A program made the translations under genes and the position numbers. A stretch of DNA of 64,000 bases, from NCBI RefSeq assembly GCF_900108345.1, contig NZ_FNVV01000012.1, positions 568,978 through 632,977 of the forward strand, in the 5' to 3' direction. This DNA is from Bacteroides ndongoniae. Lineage in GTDB: Bacteria; Bacteroidota; Bacteroidia; Bacteroidales; Bacteroidaceae. How positions within the stretch are numbered: position 1 is the stretch's first letter; every line of letters begins with the position of its first letter. Shown here in pieces: positions 23,856 through 32,257 of this stretch. Under the pieces are notes generated by a model. The model did not search any database. It was not told where the DNA came from and saw nothing but the letters and a program-made list of their open reading frames with translations.

Positions 23856-26267
23856 TTATTCTACTTCCCATTCGAAGATTCCAGCCGAATATTTATCGGG
23901 CAGCACAATCTCCAGCTTGACGGCTGTAGTTTCAACAGGGTCGAACATTATCTTATTGCCTACACCTTTGTCTGTACCGTAACGGCTGACACCTTTCACG
24001 CTTTCCCATTCTCCCTGATCGTTGCGGTAGTACAGTTTCCAGCTCTTGGGAGTACGGCAACCACCCCATGGTTCGTCATCGAACCAATAGACGGTAGAAG
24101 TCTTGATTTCTGCCTTCTCAGGAAATTCGTAAGTGATCCATTCCGTACTTGCTTGTTTAGGCCACCAGTGGTAGTAGGGGATGGAGTGGTCAAATTCGTC
24201 TTTCGGTACAAGTCTGTCGTGAATGGATGACAGGGCACTGCTTTTATACGAAGCATCCACTTTACTCTTCGAAGCAAGCGTTGCCGGCTGGCTGGGACGT
24301 GTGGCGTTCAGTTCTTGTGGCAACCATACGGCCATGGAGCCCGGTCCGCGATGAGCCCATGCGTAGTAGGGGATCAAGGTGAGGCGTGTTCTTTCCACGT
24401 TCAGATAGCCTTCTTCGTTATATTTCAGAATTTGGGCATCGGTTTTCAACTGGTTGATACCGTAAAGCAGGTTAGGCGTCTCAACTACAGTAAATTCGGG
24501 ATGACGGGGCAGCAGTACACTGAAGATGTCGAACTCGTTGTCAGGCCATTCGGCACAATATACCAGCGGTCCGCGTTCGATGGCAATGCGTCCGCGGTCG
24601 GCTTCCACTTTCGGGTTGGCTTGTACGGTACGAGGCTCCATGTCGAAGTGGATGTCCACTTTGTCGCCTTTCTTCCATTTGCGGTCGATGACGAAGTAGC
24701 CATTCTGCAGTTCCGATTTCACTTCCTCGCCGTTGACACGGATGGCGTATTGCAGTTGTTTACCGTCAGTGAACATATAAAGGTCGCTTGGAGTAACTTC
24801 GTTGCGTACCCAGCCCGGTATACGGATTTTCAGGGCGAACTGTCCGGCCGAATTACGGTCTACGTGTACGGTGATGTCACCATTCCAAGGATATTGGGTC
24901 GACTGGCGAAGTGTTACTTTCTTGCCGTCTACCTTCAGTGTGGCATTGTTGTCAACAAACAGGTTTACATAGACGCTTTTGTCTTTCACTGCATAGATGT
25001 AACCGGGCAGTGAGGGGATGAAGCGGCAAATGTTGGACGGACAGCAGGCACAGCCGAACCACGGTTGACGCTGGTGCTGGCCCATGGACTCCAACGGATT
25101 AGGATAGAAGAAGCCACCTCCGTCCAGTGATACGCCCGAGATGAGACCGTTGTACAGACTGCGTTCCAGTACGTCGTAGTATTTCGATTCACCGTGCAGC
25201 AGGAACAGGCGATAGTTCATGTATACATTGCCGATGGCGGCACACGTTTCGCAGTAGGCTGACATGTTGGGCAGTTCGTAGTTCTTGCCGAAAGCTTCGC
25301 CCTGGCTGGTGGCGCCGATGCCTCCGGTGATGTAGAGTTTCTTGCTGACGATGTTGTCCCAGATGCGGTCGATAGCATGGATGTAGGCACTGTCGCCGGT
25401 CAGGGCAGCTACGTCGGCCATGCCCGAGTACATGTAGGCAGCACGTACGGCGTGGCCTACAGCTTCGTCTTGTTCGGTAACGGGTTTGTGAGTTTGGTTA
25501 TATTCGTTGCGATATGGAGTGCGTCCACGTTCATCAAGGAAGAATTTAGCCTGATCAAGATACTTCTTATTACCGGTTACCAGGTACAGTTTGGCCAATG
25601 CCATCTCGGCTATCTGATGTCCGGGCACTTTCACCTGTTGGCCGGGATTGGGGCCGATTTCGCGGCAAACGCAGTCGGCATAGCGGATAGCGATATCCAG
25701 GAAGTTGCGTTGTCCGGTGGCCTGGTAGTGAGCGATGGCACCTTCGACCATGTGTCCCAGGTTGTAGAACTCGTGGCTCAGTTCCTCCACCTTTTCCCAG
25801 CGTTTGCTGCCTGCCCACTCGTGAGGATGCTTGGGGTTCATGGTGCGGGCGGTGTACAGGTAGCCGTCGGATTCCTGTGCAGCAGCCACTATCACCAATA
25901 CGCTGTCGATGTACTTTTTCAGTTTCTTGTCCGGATAGGTCTGCAGCAAATAACTGGCTCCTTCGATGGTTTTGTATACGTCAGTATCGTCAAAAGAGAA
26001 GCCAGTCACTTTATTGTTCTCGCTGGGATGGGCAGCCATTTCAAAGTTCTTGTAGCGGCCGTTTTCTTCGCATTTGCTGAAAGCCAGTGGGATGGTTACT
26101 TCACGGCTTGCTTTCAGGCGTTGTCCCCAAAAGGAATCCGTCACTTTGACTGAAGTGAAGGGGATGGGATCAATCGGGTAGCCGTGGGTTTCCGTCTTGT
26201 TCCCTTGTGCTTTTGCACTGGGAAGCAAGGTCGCCAACAGCAGTGCTGAAATAAGGATTTTCTTCAT
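23856..26267 (-). CDS. GH127-family glycoside hydrolase (beta-L-arabinofuranosidase type)
   Basis: This 803-residue exported enzyme starts at the ATG giving MKKILISALLLATLLPSAKAQ; a longer frame upstream crosses the promoter and is rejected. The GH127 (DUF1680) signatures are all there: AAHPSENNKVTGFSFDDTDVYK, ITGGIGATSQGE, an ETCAAIGN segment supplying glutamate and cysteine, and FGCACCPSNICRF with the catalytic/zinc cysteines at residues 406-409. The family cleaves beta-L-arabinofuranosides and some related sugars. The roughly 140-residue C-terminal extension (STEWITYEFPEKAEIKTSTV... to the end) looks like a beta-sandwich accessory domain. It stands alone, without a SusCD pair nearby, and its link to GAG use is not evident. 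Confidence 0.9.
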   Translation of the reverse strand: MKKILISALLLATLLPSAKAQGNKTETHGYPIDPIPFTSVKVTDSFWGQRLKASREVTIPLAFSKCEENGRYKNFEMAAHPSENNKVTGFSFDDTDVYKTIEGASYLLQTYPDKKLKKYIDSVLVIVAAAQESDGYLYTARTMNPKHPHEWAGSKRWEKVEELSHEFYNLGHMVEGAIAHYQATGQRNFLDIAIRYADCVCREIGPNPGQQVKVPGHQIAEMALAKLYLVTGNKKYLDQAKFFLDERGRTPYRNEYNQTHKPVTEQDEAVGHAVRAAYMYSGMADVAALTGDSAYIHAIDRIWDNIVSKKLYITGGIGATSQGEAFGKNYELPNMSAYCETCAAIGNVYMNYRLFLLHGESKYYDVLERSLYNGLISGVSLDGGGFFYPNPLESMGQHQRQPWFGCACCPSNICRFIPSLPGYIYAVKDKSVYVNLFVDNNATLKVDGKKVTLRQSTQYPWNGDITVHVDRNSAGQFALKIRIPGWVRNEVTPSDLYMFTDGKQLQYAIRVNGEEVKSELQNGYFVIDRKWKKGDKVDIHFDMEPRTVQANPKVEADRGRIAIERGPLVYCAEWPDNEFDIFSVLLPRHPEFTVVETPNLLYGINQLKTDAQILKYNEEGYLNVERTRLTLIPYYAWAHRGPGSMAVWLPQELNATRPSQPATLASKSKVDASYKSSALSSIHDRLVPKDEFDHSIPYYHWWPKQASTEWITYEFPEKAEIKTSTVYWFDDEPWGGCRTPKSWKLYYRNDQGEWESVKGVSRYGTDKGVGNKIMFDPVETTAVKLEIVLPDKYSAGIFEWEVE

Positions 26268-26350
26268 GGAATATGTGTTTTTAGTATTGAGTAAATATAA
26301 TTTGAGATTGCTGAAATGATTTTTTCTTATACTCATTTCTATTATCGTCA

Positions 26351-26358
26351 CAAAAGTA
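26351..26358 (-). promoter_or_regulatory. Bacteroides -7 box for the GH127 gene
   Basis: The minus strand reads TACTTTTG, matching TAnnTTTG, 84 bp upstream of the chosen start. No TTTG is found at the standard distance. Its position rules out translation from the most distal in-frame start. Confidence 0.45.
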
Positions 26359-26546
26359 GTTATTAGTGTGTTAATCTTTGTTCTTGCTAGGGTAATTTTA
26401 TAGATAGGGTGTGTTTTTTTCTTAGTTAGGAAAAAAATATTCTCCAGTTAGAGAAAAATTTTTCTTTAACTGTGGAAAAAACATGCTTTTTTGTACTTTT
26501 GACTATCCGTCGAAAGTACGCACATGAGCCGCATCCGGCGGTGGCT

Positions 26547-26578
26547 GTTGAAAATATGAATGAAAAGGTCTATATTTG
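26547..26578 (+). promoter_or_regulatory. Promoter of the SecD-P1-like gene
   Basis: GTTG (26547-26550), 20 bp, then TATATTTG (26571-26578). The second box is perfect and the first has one change. The ATG at 26608 is 29 bp downstream. Confidence 0.65.
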
Positions 26579-26607
26579 CCACATCAAAAAACATTATTTG
26601 TCATACT

Positions 26608-27435
26608 ATGAATAAAGCCAAACAATTAGCGGGTGTGTGCCTTTTGACTTTACTGCCCGCCCTTTCTGTACAAGGCCAGCAAACTCAGCGCCCGGACGGC
26701 TGGTACCATGTCCGTGAAGGACGTGCGGACAGCCTTGATGCCGCCCCTTTCATTACTTTGGAAGACATTGCCGCACTCGAACTGGATACCGATGCTTACG
26801 GCAAGCACGTAATAACAGGCAAGGTGCGCGAAGAGAAGCGGAAACACTGGACGGACGAGACTGCAAAGGCCATTGGACGCCGCATTGCTTTTGTCTGGCA
26901 GGACAGTGTGCTGACCGCGCCGCGTGTCAACGCACGTATCGAAAGCGGTCGCTTCCAGATAAGCAGCCGGAACGATTGGGAATTGCCCGCCGTTTACCGA
27001 CTGATGATGGAGACAAAAGGCCCCAATGAAACAGACATGCACCGTGAGGACAGTCTGCGCCGCGTGCACAGCCAAAAATTATGGGACGAGGCAAGGCAAT
27101 ATAAAGCCAGCATGACAGATACGACTTTTCTGGACACCCGCGGCTCGATGTCGTTGAAGGCTATTGATGCTTGGAGTGGCGACGGCTTCAACGAGAATTA
27201 CGCTTTCAACCAGACGGTCTACTTGGCCGCACTGGAGCGGGCACAAAAGCGTCTATGCGTGGCCGACGGCCGGCTGGAGCCTACCTTCTGCTCAGCCGAG
27301 GACCTATACATCAGTCAGGGATTGTACGACTTCATTATGGAAACGCTGACCCAATGGAATCGGATGCTGGAGTCAGGCGGCTGGGAGATTGTAGAGCAGG
27401 AAGGTGTGTATGCCGTGATGCCGAAGAAGAAGTAA
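26608..27435 (+). CDS. Exported protein with a SecD P1-head-like domain
   Basis: This 275-residue protein starts at the ATG 29 bp after a promoter, giving MNKAKQLAGVCLLTLLPALSVQG, a signal peptide. Residues 49-119 (ITLEDIAALELD... then GRRIAFVWQDSVLTAPRVNA and RIESGRFQI) closely follow the head subdomain of the periplasmic P1 region of SecD, where the same saPrvn and GrfqI pattern is found. There are no membrane helices, so it is not a working SecD. The rest, including MTDTTFLDTRGSMSLKAIDA, is unfamiliar. It may be a periplasmic or surface binding protein that borrowed this fold. The gene looks richer in G and C than its surroundings. Confidence 0.7.
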   Translation: MNKAKQLAGVCLLTLLPALSVQGQQTQRPDGWYHVREGRADSLDAAPFITLEDIAALELDTDAYGKHVITGKVREEKRKHWTDETAKAIGRRIAFVWQDSVLTAPRVNARIESGRFQISSRNDWELPAVYRLMMETKGPNETDMHREDSLRRVHSQKLWDEARQYKASMTDTTFLDTRGSMSLKAIDAWSGDGFNENYAFNQTVYLAALERAQKRLCVADGRLEPTFCSAEDLYISQGLYDFIMETLTQWNRMLESGGWEIVEQEGVYAVMPKKK

Positions 27436-27558
27436 ACAGAGAAGTGTTCTATGCTAGCTTCTAATCTCGTTTAATATCCGTATTTATAGTAGAGTTTATA
27501 TCGAATAATTGATTAAAGCGTTCTTTGATTTATCTTTGTGGTCTAAAAAGTTCAATAG

Positions 27559-28461
27559 ATGTATTACGACAAGATTCGCCACCGTCATAGCCAAGTGCTT
27601 GCTGCGACAGGATTAACTCCTGTTGAGTTTGACGCCTTACTAATAACTTTCAAGTACCATTGGATGAACATTACAGCCATTTTACCTTGGAAGGTAAAGT
27701 GCGTTAACGTATATCTTACAACAGAAAGACCAGTGTGTTGCCTTTGATTCAGGACAAACTGTTTTTCATATTGGTATATTTGAAGACCAATCCCCTTCAG
27801 GAATTCCATGCCATTCAGTTTGAGATGACCCAACCCCAAGCCAATAGATGGATTCACCTTCTTTCTGAGATTCTCCGGCATACATTGTAAACGCTTGGTG
27901 AATTGCCGGACCGCAACTCCAAACGTCTGATCCACATTCTTTAAGGATGCGAAGAAGTCTTGTTGGACGGAACAGAGCGACCTATTCAAAGCCCTTTGGA
28001 TGAAGACAGGCAGTCTGCATGCTATAGTGGTAAAAACTCATAGCATAAAGAATAACCTATTATATACCAACAATCTTAGGATTGTATGGCTGAGCTCCAC
28101 ATACGAAGGTCATGTCTATGACGAAAAGGTTTGTGATGAAGAGCTTCTTCTACTCCCCAAAGGTATTAGGCTCTGGCAAGATACAGGTTTCATCGGACAC
28201 AGACCGGATGGAGTTGAAATATGCATGCCCAAAAAGAAACCTAAAAGGAAAGAGCTTACTAGTGTTGAAAAACAAGAGAACAAGAGGATTTCCGGAACCA
28301 GGATTAAAGTGGAACATGCCATGGGTAGTATGAAAAAATGCCGTATTGTCAAAGAACGATTTAGATGCCATAAATTCGGTTTCGAAGATATGGTGATTCT
28401 TATTGCTTGTGGATTACACAACTTCAGAATCAGTCATAAAATGAGTCATATAACAAATTAA
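27559..28461 (+). pseudogene. Decayed IS5-type transposase
   Basis: Reading across frames restores one DDE transposase of about 300 residues. The first frame runs from the ATG at 27559 to KYHW, where one base is missing near 27664. The next frame continues DEHYSHFTLEGKVR through NRWIHLLSEILRHTL and LLDGTERPIQSPLDEDRQ to YSGKN, broken by TAA codons at 27705, 27888 and 27942. A further shift near 28040 leads into the last frame, HSIKNNLLYTN to the stop at 28461. The acidic residues of the active site survive in LLDGTERPI, WQDTGFIGH and KVEHAMG. It cannot make an active enzyme. GTTCAAT (27550-27556) and ATTGAAC (28500-28506) could be remains of the ends. Confidence 0.85.
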
Positions 28462-28613
28462 TCCATATAATGTCTAATATAATTTAATTTTTTTTATTCA
28501 TTGAACAGAAAGCATCCGTCAAATGGATAATATTTTCCCCTACATTATATTTTATATTCCTATTTTTGTGCAATTAAACAAGAATAGAACAAAAATTAAA
28601 TCAATCATTTATT

Positions 28614-30452
28614 ATGAAGAACGTTATCATTTCAACGAGCCACATGGCTAAAAGCATTATGCTTCTGGCCATGCTACTTTTAACTTGCAGTGCATGGGGA
28701 CAACAAAATTGGCTGCCGAATCATCCCCGTCTATTATTTACCGGAGCCGAGACTTCCGAAGTGAAAGAATTAATAAAGAACGAGCCATTAGCCGGTGAAT
28801 TGGCATTATATCTGAAAGCAGAAGCTGATTCCATAGCAGAAGCACCACAATTGCCATACGAAATGGATAAATATGGTAATATGTTGTGGACTTCACGTGC
28901 TTATGTCTATCGGTTGGGTACTTTATCATTAGCCTACCGCATCTATGGTGAAGATAAATATTTAAAAGCGGCCAATGATGCTATCTTGTGGGTGTGTAAC
29001 TTCCCTGACTGGGACCCGAAACACTACCTTGATACAGCCGAAATGACCACAGCCGTAGCCATTGCCTACGACTGGCTTTTTGCTGAACTTCCACAGGCTA
29101 CAAAACAGCTGGTCAAAGCGAGTATCTACAAAAATGCGATTCACCGGGTGCTGCGCGAATACGAAAAAGGAGGACCGGGCAGTTGGGCAAAGCGCGAAAC
29201 CAACTGGAACGTGGTATGTAACACCGGTATGGTATTGGGTGCATTGGCTGTAGCCGAAGACTATCCTCAAGAAACCGATGTCATTTTAGAAAATGCCGCC
29301 AAATATATGCCCTATTGCTTGAAACTTTTTGCTCCCGACGGTGTATGTTACGAAGGACCCGCCTATTGGGGATACACCAACCGCTACCTTTCCATGTATT
29401 TGAAAGCGGTAACAGACAATGGAGGTGATAAGGGAGGCATTGCCCAATTGCCGGGTATCAACTGTACAGCCCTTTACCAGATACGCACACTCACCCCATC
29501 AGGACATCCGTTCTATTTCGGCAATGCAGGTATCGGACATGAGTCTTTTGGCGGTCCTGCCTATTTTCTGTATGGTAAAATGTTCCATCAGCCCGAAGTA
29601 TCCGCCTGGAATAGAAACGAAGTGGCTAAAGCACTGCATGGTGTCAGAATGTTCGACCAACTTTTCTTTCTCTCCTTACCTTGGTTTGACAACACTCCTA
29701 CCGGTAAAACAAGCACTGTACCTGCCATGGAAGTGTATCACAACAAGATTAATGACATTGTGGTGTTCAACGGTGACCGCAACAAAAAGGGTTCTATCTA
29801 TTTAGTAGCCAAAGGTGGTCTACCCAATCAGGCACATCAGCAAATGGATTGCGGCACATTCATTGTAGAAAGTGACGGTGTGCTTTGGACAGAAGATCTC
29901 GGTGCCGATGACTACGACTTGCCCGGTTTTTGGGATGGGAAACCCGGTGGCCAGCGTTGGAAATACTTCCGCAACAACAATTTCTCGCACAATGTTATCA
30001 ACATAGACCATAGCCTGCAATATGCCAATGGCCATGCTTTTGTCTGCGAGGAGCATCCCGAAGCCAAGCAGCCTTCCGTCAAACTGAACTTATGTGAAGT
30101 ATACAAAGAAAAAGCAAAAAGTGTTTATCGCATATTCACGCTACTAAACAATTATACCATAGAAGTGGAAGATGAAGTAAGCCTACTTGATGCCGGGTCA
30201 AAGGTGTCATGGGTAGCCGGCACTAAAGCCAATGTAGAAGTGAACGGAAACAAAGCTCACTTTATGCGCAATGGCAAACATTTCTATATGCAGATAATTG
30301 CTCCTGCCGGTGCAGTGTTCAAGACTTATCCGGCCAAGAATACTTATAAAGGAGAAAAACCTATCGAAGGTATCACAATGCTTGAAGCCGAATGTTCATT
30401 CAAAGGAACAGATGGTAAGGTGACGATACGGATGAGCAGCAAAGAAATCTAA
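28614..30452 (+). CDS. Heparinase II/III-like exported protein
   Basis: This 612-residue protein has a signal sequence (internal MAKSIMLLAMLLLTCSAWGQ may be the real start, at 28644) and the heparinase II/III layout: an alpha/alpha-toroid with EMTTAVAIAYDWLF, ETNWNVVCNTGMVLGALAV and PDGVCYEGPAYWGYTNRYL, then a beta-sandwich with GNAGIGHESFGG, MDCGTFIVESDGVLW and NNNFSHNVINIDH. The asparagine, tyrosine and histidine in these blocks are those expected in a uronate lyase active site. It may cleave heparan-type or another uronic-acid-containing glycan. It is isolated from any SusCD pair and is preceded by a dead transposase. Confidence 0.8.
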   Translation: MKNVIISTSHMAKSIMLLAMLLLTCSAWGQQNWLPNHPRLLFTGAETSEVKELIKNEPLAGELALYLKAEADSIAEAPQLPYEMDKYGNMLWTSRAYVYRLGTLSLAYRIYGEDKYLKAANDAILWVCNFPDWDPKHYLDTAEMTTAVAIAYDWLFAELPQATKQLVKASIYKNAIHRVLREYEKGGPGSWAKRETNWNVVCNTGMVLGALAVAEDYPQETDVILENAAKYMPYCLKLFAPDGVCYEGPAYWGYTNRYLSMYLKAVTDNGGDKGGIAQLPGINCTALYQIRTLTPSGHPFYFGNAGIGHESFGGPAYFLYGKMFHQPEVSAWNRNEVAKALHGVRMFDQLFFLSLPWFDNTPTGKTSTVPAMEVYHNKINDIVVFNGDRNKKGSIYLVAKGGLPNQAHQQMDCGTFIVESDGVLWTEDLGADDYDLPGFWDGKPGGQRWKYFRNNNFSHNVINIDHSLQYANGHAFVCEEHPEAKQPSVKLNLCEVYKEKAKSVYRIFTLLNNYTIEVEDEVSLLDAGSKVSWVAGTKANVEVNGNKAHFMRNGKHFYMQIIAPAGAVFKTYPAKNTYKGEKPIEGITMLEAECSFKGTDGKVTIRMSSKEI

Positions 30453-30471
30453 CCATAAATAGACATTATAC

Positions 30472-30520
30472 AGAATAAGGTTTAAGGGAACTGTAAATCA
30501 GTGTACCTGTACCTTATTCT
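30472..30520 (+). terminator. Hairpin after the heparinase-like gene
   Basis: AGAATAAGGT (30472-30481) and ACCTTATTCT (30511-30520) form a perfect 10-bp stem 19 bp after the stop codon, with a 29-nt loop. There is no T-run, so it may be a terminator or an mRNA-stabilising structure. Confidence 0.45.
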
Positions 30521-30543
30521 ATATAAACTCTAGTTAAAGATAT

Positions 30544-31215
30544 ATGATGGAAATGAAACAGATACTTAATGACTGGCAAGGACTGTTCCCAACCTTATCG
30601 CCGTACACAGCCTCTACTTTGTACATGAGGGCCGATTTCGTTCTGATAGGGCTCAGGCTTGAGAAGGTCATGTCTGATGCCTATCGGGTTGTTTTGGAAT
30701 GCCTGCCGCTGTGGGAACAGGAAAAAATCAGAATGAAGGTACCTGTTTTTTCATGGGAGCTTTATGACAAGAAAGGTATGCAGTTCTTCATCAAGACTTC
30801 ATTGCACGAATATCTGTTCCCAACAGCCGCCGAGTGTGCCAAAGAACAGTTTGGCATGCTCTTGAAAGACAATATTCTGTCGGGCGACCTGTGTGAATGC
30901 ATTCGGAAAGCTTCTTTAGCGTTTGCAACCCAACACAATCCCACGAACTGGCATCGCATTTTTGCATTCAAACTGGCGTTGGCCTCTTATTTGAATGACG
31001 CCCGTTTCCTTGCAGAAGTAAAGCAGGAAATAGAAAAGGAAATCAGGCATTGGGATTCGGACCGCTTCTCCGCACTGTTCTTAAAGTCCAAGGAAGAGTG
31101 GAAAGCCGACTTATACCGGCAGTTTGAAAACAGAGAAGTGCTACTCGAACGTATTCATGCAAACATGGATGACAAGAAAATAGCCAGACTGAAATCGTCT
31201 CATATCTCGTTGTAG
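30544..31215 (+). CDS. Hypothetical protein, cytoplasmic, mostly helical
   Basis: This 223-residue protein has no signal peptide or membrane segment. It is rich in charged and aromatic residues and probably helical throughout (for example FLAEVKQEIEKEIRHWDSDR and EVLLERIHANMDDKKIARLK). I recognise no domain. It lies 91 bp after the heparinase-like gene on the same strand, past a hairpin, and 116 bp before a lipoprotein gene. Upstream of its start I see no clear promoter box. The start could be either of the two methionines at the beginning (MMEM). Confidence 0.65.
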   Translation: MMEMKQILNDWQGLFPTLSPYTASTLYMRADFVLIGLRLEKVMSDAYRVVLECLPLWEQEKIRMKVPVFSWELYDKKGMQFFIKTSLHEYLFPTAAECAKEQFGMLLKDNILSGDLCECIRKASLAFATQHNPTNWHRIFAFKLALASYLNDARFLAEVKQEIEKEIRHWDSDRFSALFLKSKEEWKADLYRQFENREVLLERIHANMDDKKIARLKSSHISL

Positions 31216-31266
31216 CCGAGCGGGGTGCCATAAACCCTCAACATAGGTTGAGATTTTTAGTGCGTT

Positions 31267-31298
31267 GTTGGACGAACCGGCCGAATTTTATATTTTTG
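31267..31298 (+). promoter_or_regulatory. Promoter of the lipoprotein gene
   Basis: GTTG (31267-31270), 20 bp, then TATTTTTG (31291-31298), a perfect -7 box with a near-perfect -33 box. The start codon is 33 bp downstream. Confidence 0.65.
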
Positions 31299-31331
31299 CA
31301 TAGCATATTACAAACCTAAAAGCCAAAGATT

Positions 31332-32138
31332 ATGAAAACAACCTATTTATTGAGAATGCTTTTTGCATTTCTTTGTATCGTCGCTTTGACAGGATGCAGC
31401 GATGAAGAGAGTAATCCGCTCCGCTTCGACCTCTCTACCGATACGGACAACACCGTAGATGTCTGTTTCCCCCGCTCTGAAGAAGACGGGAGCGCAGGCT
31501 CCGTCACCATTCTGGGTGGCGGTGGTAACTATACTGCGCAGTGCGACAATGACGCTGTCCTGAAAATCGACATGAAACATTCCAATGCGTTCGTTCTCTA
31601 TCCGCAGGATTGGGGAGAAGCACACGTCACCGTGACCGACGGTACGGGTGCATCCATTGTACTGAAAGTAAATGTTTTCCAGGCAAAACAGACGCTGGTT
31701 ATCGGAGGTATGGATGTCCTTATTACTGGAGGTGAAGAACTGACGGACGAACAGAAAGCCGGACTCCGCGAGGAAGCCTTGGCCACTATTCCAGTAAAAA
31801 AGGCAGGTGGAGGCTACCGGATGGTGTCTGACAATCCTCAGGATCCATACAGCGGTACGCTCAGTTTCTATCCCACGGAGATGGACAAAGAGGAAGAAAT
31901 GGTGAAGGGTACCTTCATCGTCAACTCCGACCGCAGTGAGGAGAATCCGTGGTACTACCGCTTTCTGTTGGAAGAGAAAGAATACACACTGATATTGTTG
32001 CCTTATAAGAACGAGAAGGGAGTGACAAGAGACTACTTGATTCCTACTATGGCCCTGTTTGAAGATGTGACCGAACAGATTCCGACGTCCTATCCAGGCG
32101 TGAAGGTGTTTACGCAGCAGGTTGTCAAGGTAGACTGA
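31332..32138 (+). CDS. Hypothetical lipoprotein
   Basis: This 268-residue protein begins MKTTYLLRMLFAFLCIVALTGC, a lipoprotein signal with a clear LTGC lipobox, followed by an acidic linker SDEESNP. The first third (SVTILGGGGNYTAQCDNDAV... TVTDGTGASIVLKVNVFQ) looks like a beta-sandwich domain of the kind found in Bacteroides surface lipoproteins; the remainder contains YSGTLSFYPTEMDKEEEM and is not familiar. It has its own promoter and a strong bidirectional terminator 3' of it. Function unknown. Confidence 0.75.
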   Translation: MKTTYLLRMLFAFLCIVALTGCSDEESNPLRFDLSTDTDNTVDVCFPRSEEDGSAGSVTILGGGGNYTAQCDNDAVLKIDMKHSNAFVLYPQDWGEAHVTVTDGTGASIVLKVNVFQAKQTLVIGGMDVLITGGEELTDEQKAGLREEALATIPVKKAGGGYRMVSDNPQDPYSGTLSFYPTEMDKEEEMVKGTFIVNSDRSEENPWYYRFLLEEKEYTLILLPYKNEKGVTRDYLIPTMALFEDVTEQIPTSYPGVKVFTQQVVKVD

Positions 32139-32193
32139 TAAGATGAGGCTTTAAGATGTGTAGTGCAACGGCACTACGGAATGTATAAAAACG

Positions 32194-32227
32194 AAAAGAG
32201 GTTGCACGCTGATGTGCAACCTCTTTT
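32194..32227. terminator. Bidirectional terminator
   Basis: AAAAGAGGTTGCAC (32194-32207) and GTGCAACCTCTTTT (32214-32227) form a perfect 14-bp stem with a 6-nt loop. The A-run on one side and T-run on the other suit termination from both directions, between the lipoprotein gene and the converging LpxA-like gene. A smaller hairpin, GTAGTGC/GCACTAC, lies at 32160-32177. Confidence 0.85.
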
Positions 32228-32257
32228 CTTATATTAGAGTTATTTGCGTGACAGATG

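Larger units (their letters stand above)
26268..26607. other. Divergent intergenic region with promoters and AT-rich repeats
   Basis: These 340 bases separate the GH127 gene from the SecD-P1-like gene. They hold the GH127 -7 box (26351-26358), a promoter for the plus-strand gene (26547-26578), and a 28-bp near-perfect palindrome, CAGTTAGAGAAAAA then TTTTTCTTTAACTG, at 26445-26472. AGTTAG-plus-A-run segments begin 22 bp apart at 26424 and 26446, so a regulator-binding array is possible. Confidence 0.6.

Noticed and set aside
23856..26351. Longer GH127 frame starting at 26351
   Set aside because: The additional codons overlap the -7 promoter box and hide the signal peptide that follows the ATG at 26267.
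27585..27989. A 134-codon minus-strand open frame in the IS5 remnant
   Set aside because: The plus strand reads as a broken transposase with family motifs through the same bases, so the minus-strand frame is incidental.
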